Positions 22,893 to 31,419 of a stretch of DNA of 41,820 nucleotides are shown piece after piece (the stretch's first letter is position 1; the number at the start of each line of letters is the position of its first letter). The notes beneath the pieces were generated by a model. That model was not told the origin of the DNA. It worked only from the letters and a program-made list of their open reading frames with translations, and did not search any database. This stretch comes from Desulfomonilaceae bacterium (GTDB lineage: Bacteria; Desulfobacterota; Desulfomonilia; Desulfomonilales; Desulfomonilaceae). A program made the position numbers and the translations under genes. Location: assembly GCA_031082285.1 (NCBI GenBank), contig JAVHLK010000038.1, positions 1 to 41,820 on the forward strand. Reading direction: 5' to 3'.

Positions 22893-24080
22893 TTACTCGA
22901 ACCTCATGGCCGTGACCGGATCCAGTCGGCTTGCCTTGAGCGAGGGATACATGCCGCTCACGACGCCGATGGTGATGGTGAATGCCAGGTCGAGGGCGAC
23001 GCTCGAGGACATGGCGTACGCGGACACGTCCACCCCGAGGGGCCCCTTGAGAAGCTGAACCGAGGCGAGCCCCACAGCCACGCCCAGAAAGCCGGAGAGG
23101 AGACTGATGAAAACCGATTCCGTGAGAAACTGGGCCATGATGACCTCTTCTCTGGCGCCGAGCGCCTTACGAAGTCCGATTTCCCTCGTCCTGTCTTGGA
23201 CTGCGGCCAGCATGACGCTCGTGAGGCCGACCTTTCCGAGGAGAAAGGTCACTGCTATGGATGCGTAAATAAATAATTTGACAATATATACGGTGGTCGT
23301 AACGGTCTTGATTCTGCTGGGGTAGTATTCGACTCGGATCCCCTGCTCATAGCCTTTGTGGTATGCCTTCAGGGTCTCGAGCACGTCTTGACGGACGGTT
23401 TCCACCCGGTCCCAGTTGGCGGCCCGCACGTACATTTCCCTTATCCAGTACAGTCCCCCGAAAAGGTCCTGGCCGGTCGTGATGGGAACAAAGACAGAAC
23501 GGCGAATTTCCGTATGCTGGATGCCTCCGAGAACGCCGATGACGGTGAAGGTGATTTCACCGACGCGAAGCTTTCTACCGACTGGATCCGGCTCGTCGAA
23601 GAGGTACTTGATTACGTCCTGACCCAGGACGCAGACTCTCTTGCGTCCCACCACGTCGGACGGACCGATGAGGCGGCCGTGCAGAAGATAGGGGGTCTGG
23701 GTCCTCCAGTAGGATTGGTCTACCCCGGTTATGCTTGGAGCCCACTCGGTGGTCCCCACGTACGCTTTGATATGGGGCAGTGAAACGACCGGGGCCACCG
23801 CCATGACGTCGGGGATTCTCCTGATCCGGTTCACGTCCCGCATGTCGTACTTCCCGGGATGAAAGTTGTCATGGTACGCATCCCAGTGTACCCGCATCAC
23901 CGTGGCTTCACCCAGAAGTTCAAGGTGCTCTCCGAGGCTCCCTTCAACGGAACTTCCCATGGTGCGCACGATGATGAACCCCGCGGTGCCGAAGGCGATC
24001 GCGGCGATCACCGCCTTGTATCGCCGCCGGTTCCGAAGAACCAGATTCCAGCACATTGAGATGTGGTCCACGAGTTTCAC
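22893..24080 (-). CDS. Orphan MacB-type ABC transporter permease
   Basis: This 395-residue protein has the MacB/FtsX architecture: an N-terminal membrane helix (about 23-42), a MacB periplasmic core domain (about 43-265) and three C-terminal helices. The last three include the coupling motif RTREIGLRKALGAREEVIMAQFLTE region and the terminal YPSLKASRLDPVTAMRFE. MacB proteins work with an ATPase to drive efflux through an outer-membrane channel or to act on lipoproteins. No ATPase or fusion partner gene lies within several kilobases on this strand, so it either pairs with a remote ATPase or is a remnant. The start is GTG (24078-24080) with GGAGTGAG upstream. It is divergent from mnmG. Confidence 0.88.
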   Translation of the reverse strand: MKLVDHISMCWNLVLRNRRRYKAVIAAIAFGTAGFIIVRTMGSSVEGSLGEHLELLGEATVMRVHWDAYHDNFHPGKYDMRDVNRIRRIPDVMAVAPVVSLPHIKAYVGTTEWAPSITGVDQSYWRTQTPYLLHGRLIGPSDVVGRKRVCVLGQDVIKYLFDEPDPVGRKLRVGEITFTVIGVLGGIQHTEIRRSVFVPITTGQDLFGGLYWIREMYVRAANWDRVETVRQDVLETLKAYHKGYEQGIRVEYYPSRIKTVTTTVYIVKLFIYASIAVTFLLGKVGLTSVMLAAVQDRTREIGLRKALGAREEVIMAQFLTESVFISLLSGFLGVAVGLASVQLLKGPLGVDVSAYAMSSSVALDLAFTITIGVVSGMYPSLKASRLDPVTAMRFE

Positions 24081-24105
24081 AACGACTCACTCCGTGGGCG
24101 AGAGA

Positions 24106-24134
24106 TTGCATCTTTGTTCGTCAGGGCATATTAT
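24106..24134 (+). promoter_or_regulatory. Putative sigma-70 promoter of mnmG
   Basis: TTGCAT (24106-24111) and TATTAT (24129-24134) are spaced by 17 bases in the gap between divergent genes. The predicted start near 24141 gives a 175-base leader before the mnmG ATG. Confidence 0.5.
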
Positions 24135-24315
24135 AGCTCCTGTTGCCGAAGCCGGCAACCCGAGACGGTCGACATTTCCAGGAATGCCTCGACGCCCGTA
24201 TGTGTGTCGCACAGTGGTGCGTGCAATGAGGCGGAGTTCCGGCTTTGCCGCGGGTCCAACGCCCTGGGCATCGAGTGCGTGGGTATTGCGCCGAAGCAGG
24301 TACCCGTAGAGATTC

Positions 24316-26172
24316 ATGAGCGTGCACGATATAGACATCGTAGTGGTTGGGGCCGGCCATGCCGGTTGTGAAGCCGCACTGGCTCCGGCACGCATGGGGC
24401 TGTCCGTGTGGTTGTACACGCTGAGCGTCGACACCATCGGACTCATGCCGTGTAACCCCTCCATCGGAGGATTGGGCAAGGGCCACCTTGTGAAAGAGAT
24501 AGACGCGCTTGGTGGGGAGATGGGGCGAGCTGCGGACGCGTCGTGCATACAGTACAAGCTTCTGGGAACGAGCAAAGGTCCGGCCGTCCAGGGCTCCAGA
24601 ATGCAGTGCGACAGAACGGAATATTCGTGGGCCATGCGAGCCGCAGTCGAGAACGAGCCCGGAATTCTGGTTCGACAGGAAATGATCGACGGGCTCATCA
24701 TCAGGAAGGGCGCGTGTGCGGGAGTGAGGGAGCGGAGCGGGTACGAAGTGATTGCCCGTGCCGTCGTACTGGCAACGGGGACGTTCCTCGATGGGACGAT
24801 TCACGTGGGAGCCGTTTCCTATGCCGCGGGTCGTTCAGGGGAGTTCGCGTCCACCGCTCTGGCATCTCAACTCAAACGACTCGGACTCTCCTGGGGACGC
24901 TTCAAGACGGGGACTCCGCCACGTGTGAAAGGGGCCACGGTGAACACGGACGCAATGACCGAAGATCCCGGGAGCCCGTTCATCAGGCCGTTCTCTCTCC
25001 GGTCGCAGTCGATCTCACGTCCAATGCGCTCTTGCTTCCGAACCTATACCTCGCCTCGTACGCACCACATCATTCGATGCAACCTCACGAAGTCCCCTCT
25101 CTATTCCGGCGCGATCAAGGGCACGCCCGCCCGGTATTGCCCCTCACTGGAAGACAAGGTCGCCCGCTTTCCGGACAGGGAACGACACGCGGTGGTGGCC
25201 GAACCCGAAGGGCTCCACACGACGGAACTCTATCTCAAAGGACTCGGCAATTCTCTGCCGGCGGACCTTCAGCACGAACTGGTCCGATCCGTCCCCGGCC
25301 TCGAAGAGGCCGAGATTGTTCGACCTGCGTATGCAATAGAGTACGACTATATCGATCCTACCGGGCTCAAGCACACTCTTGAGACCAAGGCGATCTCGGG
25401 CCTGTATTTGGCCGGACAGATCAACGGCACCTCCGGGTACGAAGAGGCCGCGGCGCAGGGGCTCTGGGCCGGCATCAACGCGGCGCATTCGGTGATGGGC
25501 AAGGAGCCGTTGGTTCTTGACAGGTCGGAGGCGTACATGGGGGTAATGGTGGACGACCTGGTGACCCGAGGGGTATCCGAACCGTACCGCATGTTTACCT
25601 CGCGTGCCGAGTATCGGCTGCTCCTGCGGGAGGACAATGCTCCCGAGCGTCTCCTGAGGAAAGGCTGTTCTTTGGGCCTCATTTCCGAAAACAGCCTGCG
25701 TGACCTGGAGGAGAGGATTGAACTGCTGAAGCGCCAGATTGCACACGCCGAGGCAATCTCCGTCCGGCCCGATCTCGTCAACGACCTGATTCGCTCACGC
25801 GGCGCAACTGAACTCCGGGAAGCCGTTTCCGCGGCACGGCTTCTCAAACGCCCTGAAGTACGAGCAGAGGATCTGATTGCCCTGGGGATCCTTGACCGTG
25901 ATCTGGACCGTGACACGGTCGCCAAGTTGGAGATCCATCTGAAGTACGAGGGGTACATTGAGCGACAAACGCGTGAAGCCGGTCAATTCAGGCGGATGGA
26001 GAAGATCTCCATACCCGAGGATCTGGATTTCCATTCAATCCAAGGGCTTTCACGGGAAATAAGGGAGAGGCTCACACTCCTCCGGCCCCGATCTCTCGGC
26101 CAGGTGTCACGTATTCCGGGTATCACTCCGGCTGCACTGACCGCGGTCATGGTGCGTTTGCGCACCCGGTAG
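24316..26172 (+). CDS. mnmG: MnmG (GidA), tRNA U34 5-carboxymethylaminomethyl modification enzyme
   Basis: The 618 residues match MnmG throughout: FAD motif [13 protein letters not shown] at residues 9-21, the block [41 protein letters not shown] and [18 protein letters not shown], then the helical C-terminal MnmE/tRNA-binding domain with [17 protein letters not shown]. With MnmE it modifies the wobble uridine of several tRNAs using methylene-THF and FAD. Length is normal and no frameshift is seen. The stop codon lies inside a 10-bp palindrome. mnmE and rsmG, often nearby, are not in the window. Confidence 0.96.
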   Translation: MSVHDIDIVVVGAGHAGCEAALAPARMGLSVWLYTLSVDTIGLMPCNPSIGGLGKGHLVKEIDALGGEMGRAADASCIQYKLLGTSKGPAVQGSRMQCDRTEYSWAMRAAVENEPGILVRQEMIDGLIIRKGACAGVRERSGYEVIARAVVLATGTFLDGTIHVGAVSYAAGRSGEFASTALASQLKRLGLSWGRFKTGTPPRVKGATVNTDAMTEDPGSPFIRPFSLRSQSISRPMRSCFRTYTSPRTHHIIRCNLTKSPLYSGAIKGTPARYCPSLEDKVARFPDRERHAVVAEPEGLHTTELYLKGLGNSLPADLQHELVRSVPGLEEAEIVRPAYAIEYDYIDPTGLKHTLETKAISGLYLAGQINGTSGYEEAAAQGLWAGINAAHSVMGKEPLVLDRSEAYMGVMVDDLVTRGVSEPYRMFTSRAEYRLLLREDNAPERLLRKGCSLGLISENSLRDLEERIELLKRQIAHAEAISVRPDLVNDLIRSRGATELREAVSAARLLKRPEVRAEDLIALGILDRDLDRDTVAKLEIHLKYEGYIERQTREAGQFRRMEKISIPEDLDFHSIQGLSREIRERLTLLRPRSLGQVSRIPGITPAALTAVMVRLRTR

Positions 26173-26190
26173 GAGGGATGTCCCTCCTAC
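26169..26190. terminator. Palindrome between convergent mnmG and DUF4340 genes
   Basis: Arms GTAGGAGGGA (26169-26178) and TCCCTCCTAC (26181-26190) pair perfectly. The mnmG stop codon (26170-26172) lies in the first arm. There is no T tract on either side, so it is a weak or Rho-assisted terminator at best, and might serve both converging transcripts. Confidence 0.45.
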
Positions 26191-26240
26191 CTTCAATCAC
26201 GCCTTGCGAGGTTACTGGTACGCACGCCGCGGGCTACCGC

Positions 26241-27773
26241 TCAGCGGCCTCGTGAGTCCTTCTCCTCGCTCAAAAGCTTCAGATCCTCGCGAAACCGGTC
26301 GACAAACTTGCCGTCTATGGTGAACAGCGCGTCCTTCTCATCAAGAGGATGCACCATGACGGAGATATCTTCCGGGATTGGTGCCGTGTCGCGAGATTCG
26401 CCCTCGGTATCTTCCTTCGCAGCCTCTTGAGGCTCCTTCTCGTCCGTGGCATCGGAGGCGGAGGGGCCGGCAGGGTCTTTCTCGGTGCCTGAGTCCGTCT
26501 TCCGGGCGGGAAGATTCTTCCAGCCCGCCTTGAACGTCATGGGCTCTTTGTCGTCCTTGTTCCACAGTGAGACGACCAGACGCGGTTTATCCAGGTGCAC
26601 CGCGGCAAGGTCGCTCGGTGCCGGTTTGGTCATGTCCTTCCATTCAAGGTTCTTGAGACTCCAGAGAAGTCCCATAAAGGGCCACGAGTCCACGTCTTCT
26701 CTCTTCTGAGGTTTTTCCAACGTCCACGTGCCGTTCTCGGACCGGACGGCCGACCATTGCTTCCCCTCCAATTCCACCTCGAGCTTGTCGATCCGGTCCG
26801 GCTTGAAGTCGAGGACAAACTTGTCCTGTAAATCCTTAGGATCGGTCTTCAGGTTGGCCAAAGTACGCCCGTCGATCAGATAGACCGTATCCATCCCCTC
26901 GATCCTCGCGTAGCGGTCGGGAGCGGAGCGGGCTTCCTTGTCTTCACCTTCCTTGGCCTTGCCGACGATAAGCGTCTGCGAGCGTTTCACCCCTGTGAGC
27001 TCGACTCGTTCCGTTGCATTCTCCAGGCCGTACGGGTCGCCGTCTTTTTTGGGCTCGTCAATAATATCTCTTGCCTGGAGGTTCGTCAGGTTGACCAGGT
27101 CACGCTTGATCTCCGAGGCTTTTACTCTCATTCGATCGGGTTTCACCATAATCCATTTGTCCGGAGTCTCCTTCTTCAGTTCGGTCTGCGTACCCTCTTT
27201 GACGATCAAGACTCGATCCACGTCATCGGGTGCCAGCCCAAAGACCGTCTTGTCCCGAAGGTCGTACACGGACTTGTCGAGCGCATTCTTGAGCGTGTCG
27301 GCGACGAGAAAGAGTCTTGGGTCGCCCTTTGCCCGCAGATAATAGGACGTCTTGGCCGGGTTGAGCGCACCGAAGAACAAATTGTACGTCTCGTCCCTCG
27401 TTGTAACCGATACGGTGAGCAGAGGTTTGTCCAGACCGTATTCATCCCATTTCACGTCTTCTTCCTTGAGGATCTTTTCATACTGAGCATCCGAAATGGT
27501 ATTGAGGAGCGATCGGACCGACGATGAATCGGCCTTCACCGCGACCGGTCGGGTCATCACCCACGTACCTGCGCTTTGTTCAAGACCGATCCTTCCGTGA
27601 TCCGCAGATTTCAGACTTACTTGCGATATCTTTTCCCGGTCGAGCTTGACGATCTTCTCGGCTTCGGCCTTTCGTGCCTCCAACTCTTGCTTGTGTCGAA
27701 TCTCGACGAAGTAGACATAGGCAGCGAGCGCCACAAATACACCTAGATATATCAACACCTTGCCAGGGTTCAT
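26241..27773 (-). CDS. DUF4340-family protein of a Gld-type ABC operon
   Basis: This 510-residue protein starts at ATG 27773 (GGAGAG upstream; 30 further in-frame codons overlap the gene before). It has one N-terminal membrane helix (about 6-22), a short coiled segment rich in Glu/Lys, and repeated DUF4340 domains: three stretches of the type WxxxxP...Vxxx...L, such as WVMTRPVAVKADSSSVRSLLN and WIMVKPDRMRVKASEIKRDL. An acidic Glu/Asp/Lys low-complexity region (about 410-470) precedes the end. DUF4340 proteins are commonly encoded right after a GldA/GldF/GldG-like ABC set, as here. The molecular function is not established. It probably sits in the periplasm anchored to the inner membrane. Confidence 0.85.
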   Translation of the reverse strand: MNPGKVLIYLGVFVALAAYVYFVEIRHKQELEARKAEAEKIVKLDREKISQVSLKSADHGRIGLEQSAGTWVMTRPVAVKADSSSVRSLLNTISDAQYEKILKEEDVKWDEYGLDKPLLTVSVTTRDETYNLFFGALNPAKTSYYLRAKGDPRLFLVADTLKNALDKSVYDLRDKTVFGLAPDDVDRVLIVKEGTQTELKKETPDKWIMVKPDRMRVKASEIKRDLVNLTNLQARDIIDEPKKDGDPYGLENATERVELTGVKRSQTLIVGKAKEGEDKEARSAPDRYARIEGMDTVYLIDGRTLANLKTDPKDLQDKFVLDFKPDRIDKLEVELEGKQWSAVRSENGTWTLEKPQKREDVDSWPFMGLLWSLKNLEWKDMTKPAPSDLAAVHLDKPRLVVSLWNKDDKEPMTFKAGWKNLPARKTDSGTEKDPAGPSASDATDEKEPQEAAKEDTEGESRDTAPIPEDISVMVHPLDEKDALFTIDGKFVDRFREDLKLLSEEKDSRGR

Positions 27774-27831
27774 GGGAACTCTCCAATCGTGAAAGGGTGC
27801 TCGGTGGATACCGTGTTTCTCGACGAGTTCG

Positions 27832-29334
27832 CTATGCGGCCGCGGTTCGCTTGCGGTACACATAGACGAACAATCCCGCGACGATCCACGCGAGCGGCAG
27901 GAACACCACGGGGATCAGCACGACCGCCCAGGATTGCTTTCCGGTGAGCACCAGGGGTTCTCCGGATCGGGATTTGGGACGAATGGCAATCAGGTTTTCG
28001 TCCGCAGCCAACCAGGAGACCGTGTTGAGAAACAGATCTCTGTTACCGGACAAGTTGTAGAACTTGTTGGAAGCGAAGTGAGAGCTTCCGAACGCAGCGA
28101 TGCGGGCCTTAATTGGGCCGGTCATCTCGGAACTCGTTTCCGAGGTTTTCTTGTCGGAGGAATCGCCCGTTTCGGCTTCCTTCTTTCCGGAATCCTCTCC
28201 CTCGGTGCTTTCTTGTTGCTCGTGGATCTTGTTCAGGGACTCATAATTGGTGTACGTGGATACCGCCATCACGGGAACCGGGCCCTTTGTTCCGGTTTTA
28301 GGGTCGAAATTGGCGTCTCCCGAGTCGAGCTGAGACTTACTGATGGTCCAGGAAACCTCGCTCGTCAGAGCAATCTCTTTGGCGGTCACGCTTGGTACGG
28401 GTTCCTTGGGCACACGTATGGACCGGGTCTCGGGGAAGAAGGAGGCGAGCTTGAAGTCCTTTGTTATGGGAGACTCGTTGTACTGCGTGATGACCGGGAT
28501 GAGGTAGTCTCCGCCGAGAGCGCGGCTCATGCGATCCACGACGATGTCGTTTCCCGCATCCACCCCGTAGGTCTTCAGGAATTCAGCGAACTTGGGAGTA
28601 TGAAAAGGATTCAGCAGCACCATGAGGGCTCCGCCCCTTTTCAGATGTTCGGCAATGGCCTCAAGTTCCTGCTCGAGCAGGTCGGCTTTGGGTCCGGCAA
28701 CGATAAGGATCGTGGCGTCGGGCGGAACCGCGCTCGACTGCAACAAGAGCAGCTCCTCCACCGTGTAGTTCTGCTTCCCAATCTGTTCCCCGGCGATACT
28801 CAACCCGTCGGGATCGGTGTCGTTCGGGGACAGTTCTCCGTGACCTTTGAGGAAGTAGACTTTTTTGACGTCGGTTCGAAGGAGTCGCGCGAGCGCATTG
28901 GTAAGTTCTTCTTCGGTGGCCTTTTCGATCCTCTCCTCTCGCTCGCCGGCCTTGAGCACGAGGGTCGGGTAGGAGTCGACTTTGTGCTTGTGCGCAGCGG
29001 CCCGGTCCATATCCGGATCGATAAACGAGTAAGTGAAGTCCGAGTCGACGTCTCGGTACTGGTCAAACAGGTCTCGAGCCGCTTGTCGTTGGGCGTCGTC
29101 CTGCGTTTCGTAGAATGCCAGGACGTGGACCGGTTTCTTTTTCTCCTTCAGGGTCTGCAGGATTTTCTTGCTCTGGGGAGCCAGAGTGTGCTCGCCAATG
29201 CTCGTCAGGTCCCATCTCTTGGGATTCTTCACGGTGATGTATTGCACGGCGACGACGATACCGAGAAATATGACGATCCCGGCCGCGGTTCCGCCGCCGA
29301 GAAGCAGCTTCCTCTGGAAATTCTTTTCCTTCAT
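27832..29334 (-). CDS. GldG-like ABC-associated auxiliary protein
   Basis: The 500 residues have an N-terminal membrane helix (about 11-30), a large periplasmic GldG/IFT52-type domain and a C-terminal membrane helix (about 470-492) with a basic tail. Family features seen are WDLTSIGEHTLAPQSKKIL near the start, VYFLKGHGE, and LKRGGALMVLLNP, which resembles ThuA/glutamine-amidotransferase-like Rossmann cores. A polar Glu/Ser/Lys-rich insertion (about 385-420) precedes ARIAAFGSSHFASN. In Bacteroidota GldG works with GldF and GldA in gliding, but homologues in non-gliding bacteria have unknown roles. It overlaps nothing and follows the permease after three bases. Confidence 0.85.
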   Translation of the reverse strand: MKEKNFQRKLLLGGGTAAGIVIFLGIVVAVQYITVKNPKRWDLTSIGEHTLAPQSKKILQTLKEKKKPVHVLAFYETQDDAQRQAARDLFDQYRDVDSDFTYSFIDPDMDRAAAHKHKVDSYPTLVLKAGEREERIEKATEEELTNALARLLRTDVKKVYFLKGHGELSPNDTDPDGLSIAGEQIGKQNYTVEELLLLQSSAVPPDATILIVAGPKADLLEQELEAIAEHLKRGGALMVLLNPFHTPKFAEFLKTYGVDAGNDIVVDRMSRALGGDYLIPVITQYNESPITKDFKLASFFPETRSIRVPKEPVPSVTAKEIALTSEVSWTISKSQLDSGDANFDPKTGTKGPVPVMAVSTYTNYESLNKIHEQQESTEGEDSGKKEAETGDSSDKKTSETSSEMTGPIKARIAAFGSSHFASNKFYNLSGNRDLFLNTVSWLAADENLIAIRPKSRSGEPLVLTGKQSWAVVLIPVVFLPLAWIVAGLFVYVYRKRTAAA

Positions 29335-29337
29335 TCG

Positions 29338-30108
29338 TTACCCCCTCCACCTGTAGGTTTCCAAAGTCCGGAGCGTGAGGAACAGACAGAATGCGGTGAA
29401 TAGGACAAAGAAGGAAATGTCGGATAATGACAAGACCCCTTTGTTGAACGAATCCAGATGCTCCAGTACGGTTAACTGGCGGATGACGGATCCAAGAGTG
29501 TCTCCCGCCAGGGTTGACGTCCAACTCATCACCCAGAACAGGAGGGCGATTGCGAATGAGACCGCGGCCGCGACAATCTGGTTTTCCGTCAACGAAGAGA
29601 TGAACATCCCGAGGGCCATGAACGACATGCCCATGAGAAGCATGCCGAGATATCCGGTCAGGATCTGGCCCGGATCCGGGTCGCTGAGCGCGAACATGAG
29701 AATGGGATACGACAAGGTTCCTGCGAGCATCACCACGACCACGACCATTGCTGCGAGGAACTTACCCGCCAATACTCCGGAATCGGTAATCGGGTACGTA
29801 AGGAGAAGTTCGATGGAGCCGGACCTCTTCTCTTCGGAGAACAGCCGCATGCTGAGCAACGGGATCACGAAAAGAAGAATAATGCTCATATTCTGGATCA
29901 ACGGCCGCACCACGAAGTCCGTAATGTTGATGCGTCCCGCAAACGCGGGGTTGCTCGCGGCCTGCAGGCTCACCAAACTCAACCAGGACATGTTGGCCCA
30001 GAAAAAGAAGCCCGAAATGAGGAGAAATACGGCTATCACCGCGTAGGCGATCGGCGACACGAAAAAGTTGGCGGTCTCTTTGCAAAATACCGGGTACCAT
30101 CCTTTCAT
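29338..30108 (-). CDS. ABC-2 type permease, GldF-like
   Basis: The 256-residue protein starts at ATG 30108, which overlaps the ATPase stop (TAATG); the longer frame upstream lies in the ATPase gene. About six membrane segments are seen, starting FFVSPIAYAVIAVFLLISGFFF. The characteristic MRLFSEEKRSGSIELLLTYPI motif follows the second segment, and a terminal segment ends the chain. It should form the membrane channel for the adjacent ATPase. The order ATPase, permease, GldG-like, DUF4340 is a conserved arrangement in several phyla. The substrate is unknown. Confidence 0.9.
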   Translation of the reverse strand: MKGWYPVFCKETANFFVSPIAYAVIAVFLLISGFFFWANMSWLSLVSLQAASNPAFAGRINITDFVVRPLIQNMSIILLFVIPLLSMRLFSEEKRSGSIELLLTYPITDSGVLAGKFLAAMVVVVVMLAGTLSYPILMFALSDPDPGQILTGYLGMLLMGMSFMALGMFISSLTENQIVAAAVSFAIALLFWVMSWTSTLAGDTLGSVIRQLTVLEHLDSFNKGVLSLSDISFFVLFTAFCLFLTLRTLETYRWRG

Positions 30109-31091
30109 TAGGCCACCTCCGCGGGTGCCTCTGCGGCATTTGCTCCGAAGGCTTGACTCTCTTCGGTTACGAGATCGATGAAGACATCCTCCAAGCTTAC
30201 TTGGAGCGGTCTCAGTTCCATGAGGTCCCATCCCTTCTCAATGACGGCTCGGGCCAGTTCCGGCCGAACGTCAGTTTCGGGCAGCGTTTCAACGATTACC
30301 GATGTTTCCGTGGAGTTCGTTGCCCCTTGAGATTCGACGGACGATACGCCCCGAACAGATGAGAGGAGCTGCAGGAGATCCGATTCCGGGGCCTTCACCG
30401 TCACGCGGGCCTTGCGTGCCCCGCCGTGCCCGCCGATGAGATTGTCCGGGGTGTCTTCGGCCACGATGGAGCCTTTGTTGATGATCACGACACGGCTGCA
30501 CACCTGGCTGACTTCGGGCAGAATGTGGGTGGAAAGGATCACGGTTCGATCCCTGGAGAATCCTTTAATAAGGTCGCGTATCTCGCGTATCTGTTTCGGG
30601 TCCAGTCCGATGGTAGGTTCGTCCAGGATTAGAATAGGGGGATCTCCTATGAGCGCCTGGGCCAGTCCCACTCGCTGTCGATATCCTTTTGAGAGAGATC
30701 GAACGATTCTGCCCATCACCTGGTCTACTCCCGCGGATTTGGCCACTCGGTCGATTTCGGTCTTGCGCTTGTCCGAAGGAATGCGCTTGGCCCGCGCCAC
30801 GAAGTCGAGGTATTTACCCACCCGCATCCAGTCGTAAAGAGGGACGTTTTCAGGCAGGTATCCTACCTTCTCGCGGATCTTAAGCGATTCATGACGAACA
30901 TCCATTCCAAGGATACGCGCCGTACCCGACGTCGCGGGGGAAAAACATGTGAGGATCCTCATCGTCGTTGTCTTTCCGGCTCCGTTGGGACCGAGGAAGC
31001 CAACGATTTCGCCGGATTCCACACGGAAAGTAACATCACGTACGGCCGGGAAATTTCCGTAGTACTTGGTGAGGCCTTCAACTTCAATCAT
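30108..31091 (-). CDS. ABC-2 type ATPase, GldA-like
   Basis: The 327 residues from ATG 31091 (GGAGG upstream) hold Walker A GPNGAGKTTT, signature SLSKGYRQRVGLAQAL, Walker B ILILDEPTIGLD and H-loop STHILPEV. A C-terminal extension of about 100 residues ends with PLQVSLEDVFIDLVTEE, the usual tail of ABC-2 export ATPases. The signature has SKG rather than SGG, common in this subgroup. It energises the GldF-like permease. It heads the four-gene operon; a clear promoter was not found in the 328 bases upstream, which hold AT-rich sequence. Confidence 0.92.
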   Translation of the reverse strand: MIEVEGLTKYYGNFPAVRDVTFRVESGEIVGFLGPNGAGKTTTMRILTCFSPATSGTARILGMDVRHESLKIREKVGYLPENVPLYDWMRVGKYLDFVARAKRIPSDKRKTEIDRVAKSAGVDQVMGRIVRSLSKGYRQRVGLAQALIGDPPILILDEPTIGLDPKQIREIRDLIKGFSRDRTVILSTHILPEVSQVCSRVVIINKGSIVAEDTPDNLIGGHGGARKARVTVKAPESDLLQLLSSVRGVSSVESQGATNSTETSVIVETLPETDVRPELARAVIEKGWDLMELRPLQVSLEDVFIDLVTEESQAFGANAAEAPAEVA

Positions 31092-31419
31092 CGGCCATCC
31101 TCCTTGCGTCCGAATATTCAAAAACTTCCTTCTACCGATTATTCGCTGTTTGTCAAGTCGTTCGGACTCGATCTTCGTTGCGTCCCGCACGACAGTGCGT
31201 AGTACCTAATCGAAAAAAGATTATTTTTGTAGGCGGTTATCAGAAGGTGCTTCAACCGGGTATTTCGAAAGGCGACTAGTTTATTGAATTATCAGTTGAA
31301 GCGACCATCTTGACATTGACCCACTTCGCGGCTCATGATATGTCTATGCCTATGAGCCTGCTGTTGCACACGGCTCTGGAAGTTGTGCTCGAAAATCGGC
31401 AGGAAGAGAGAAACAACCG
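31092..31419. other. 328-base divergent intergenic region
   Basis: It separates the minus-strand ABC operon from the plus-strand TPR gene. A plausible plus-strand promoter is at 31310-31339. An AT-rich patch at about 31205-31235 may hold the promoter of the ABC operon, but no hexamer pair there is convincing. No gene is seen. Confidence 0.6.
31310..31339 (+). promoter_or_regulatory. Putative sigma-70 promoter of the TPR gene
   Basis: TTGACA (31310-31315) is followed after 18 bases by CATGAT (31334-31339). The -35 is perfect and the -10 weak. The predicted leader is about 75 bases. Confidence 0.4.
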
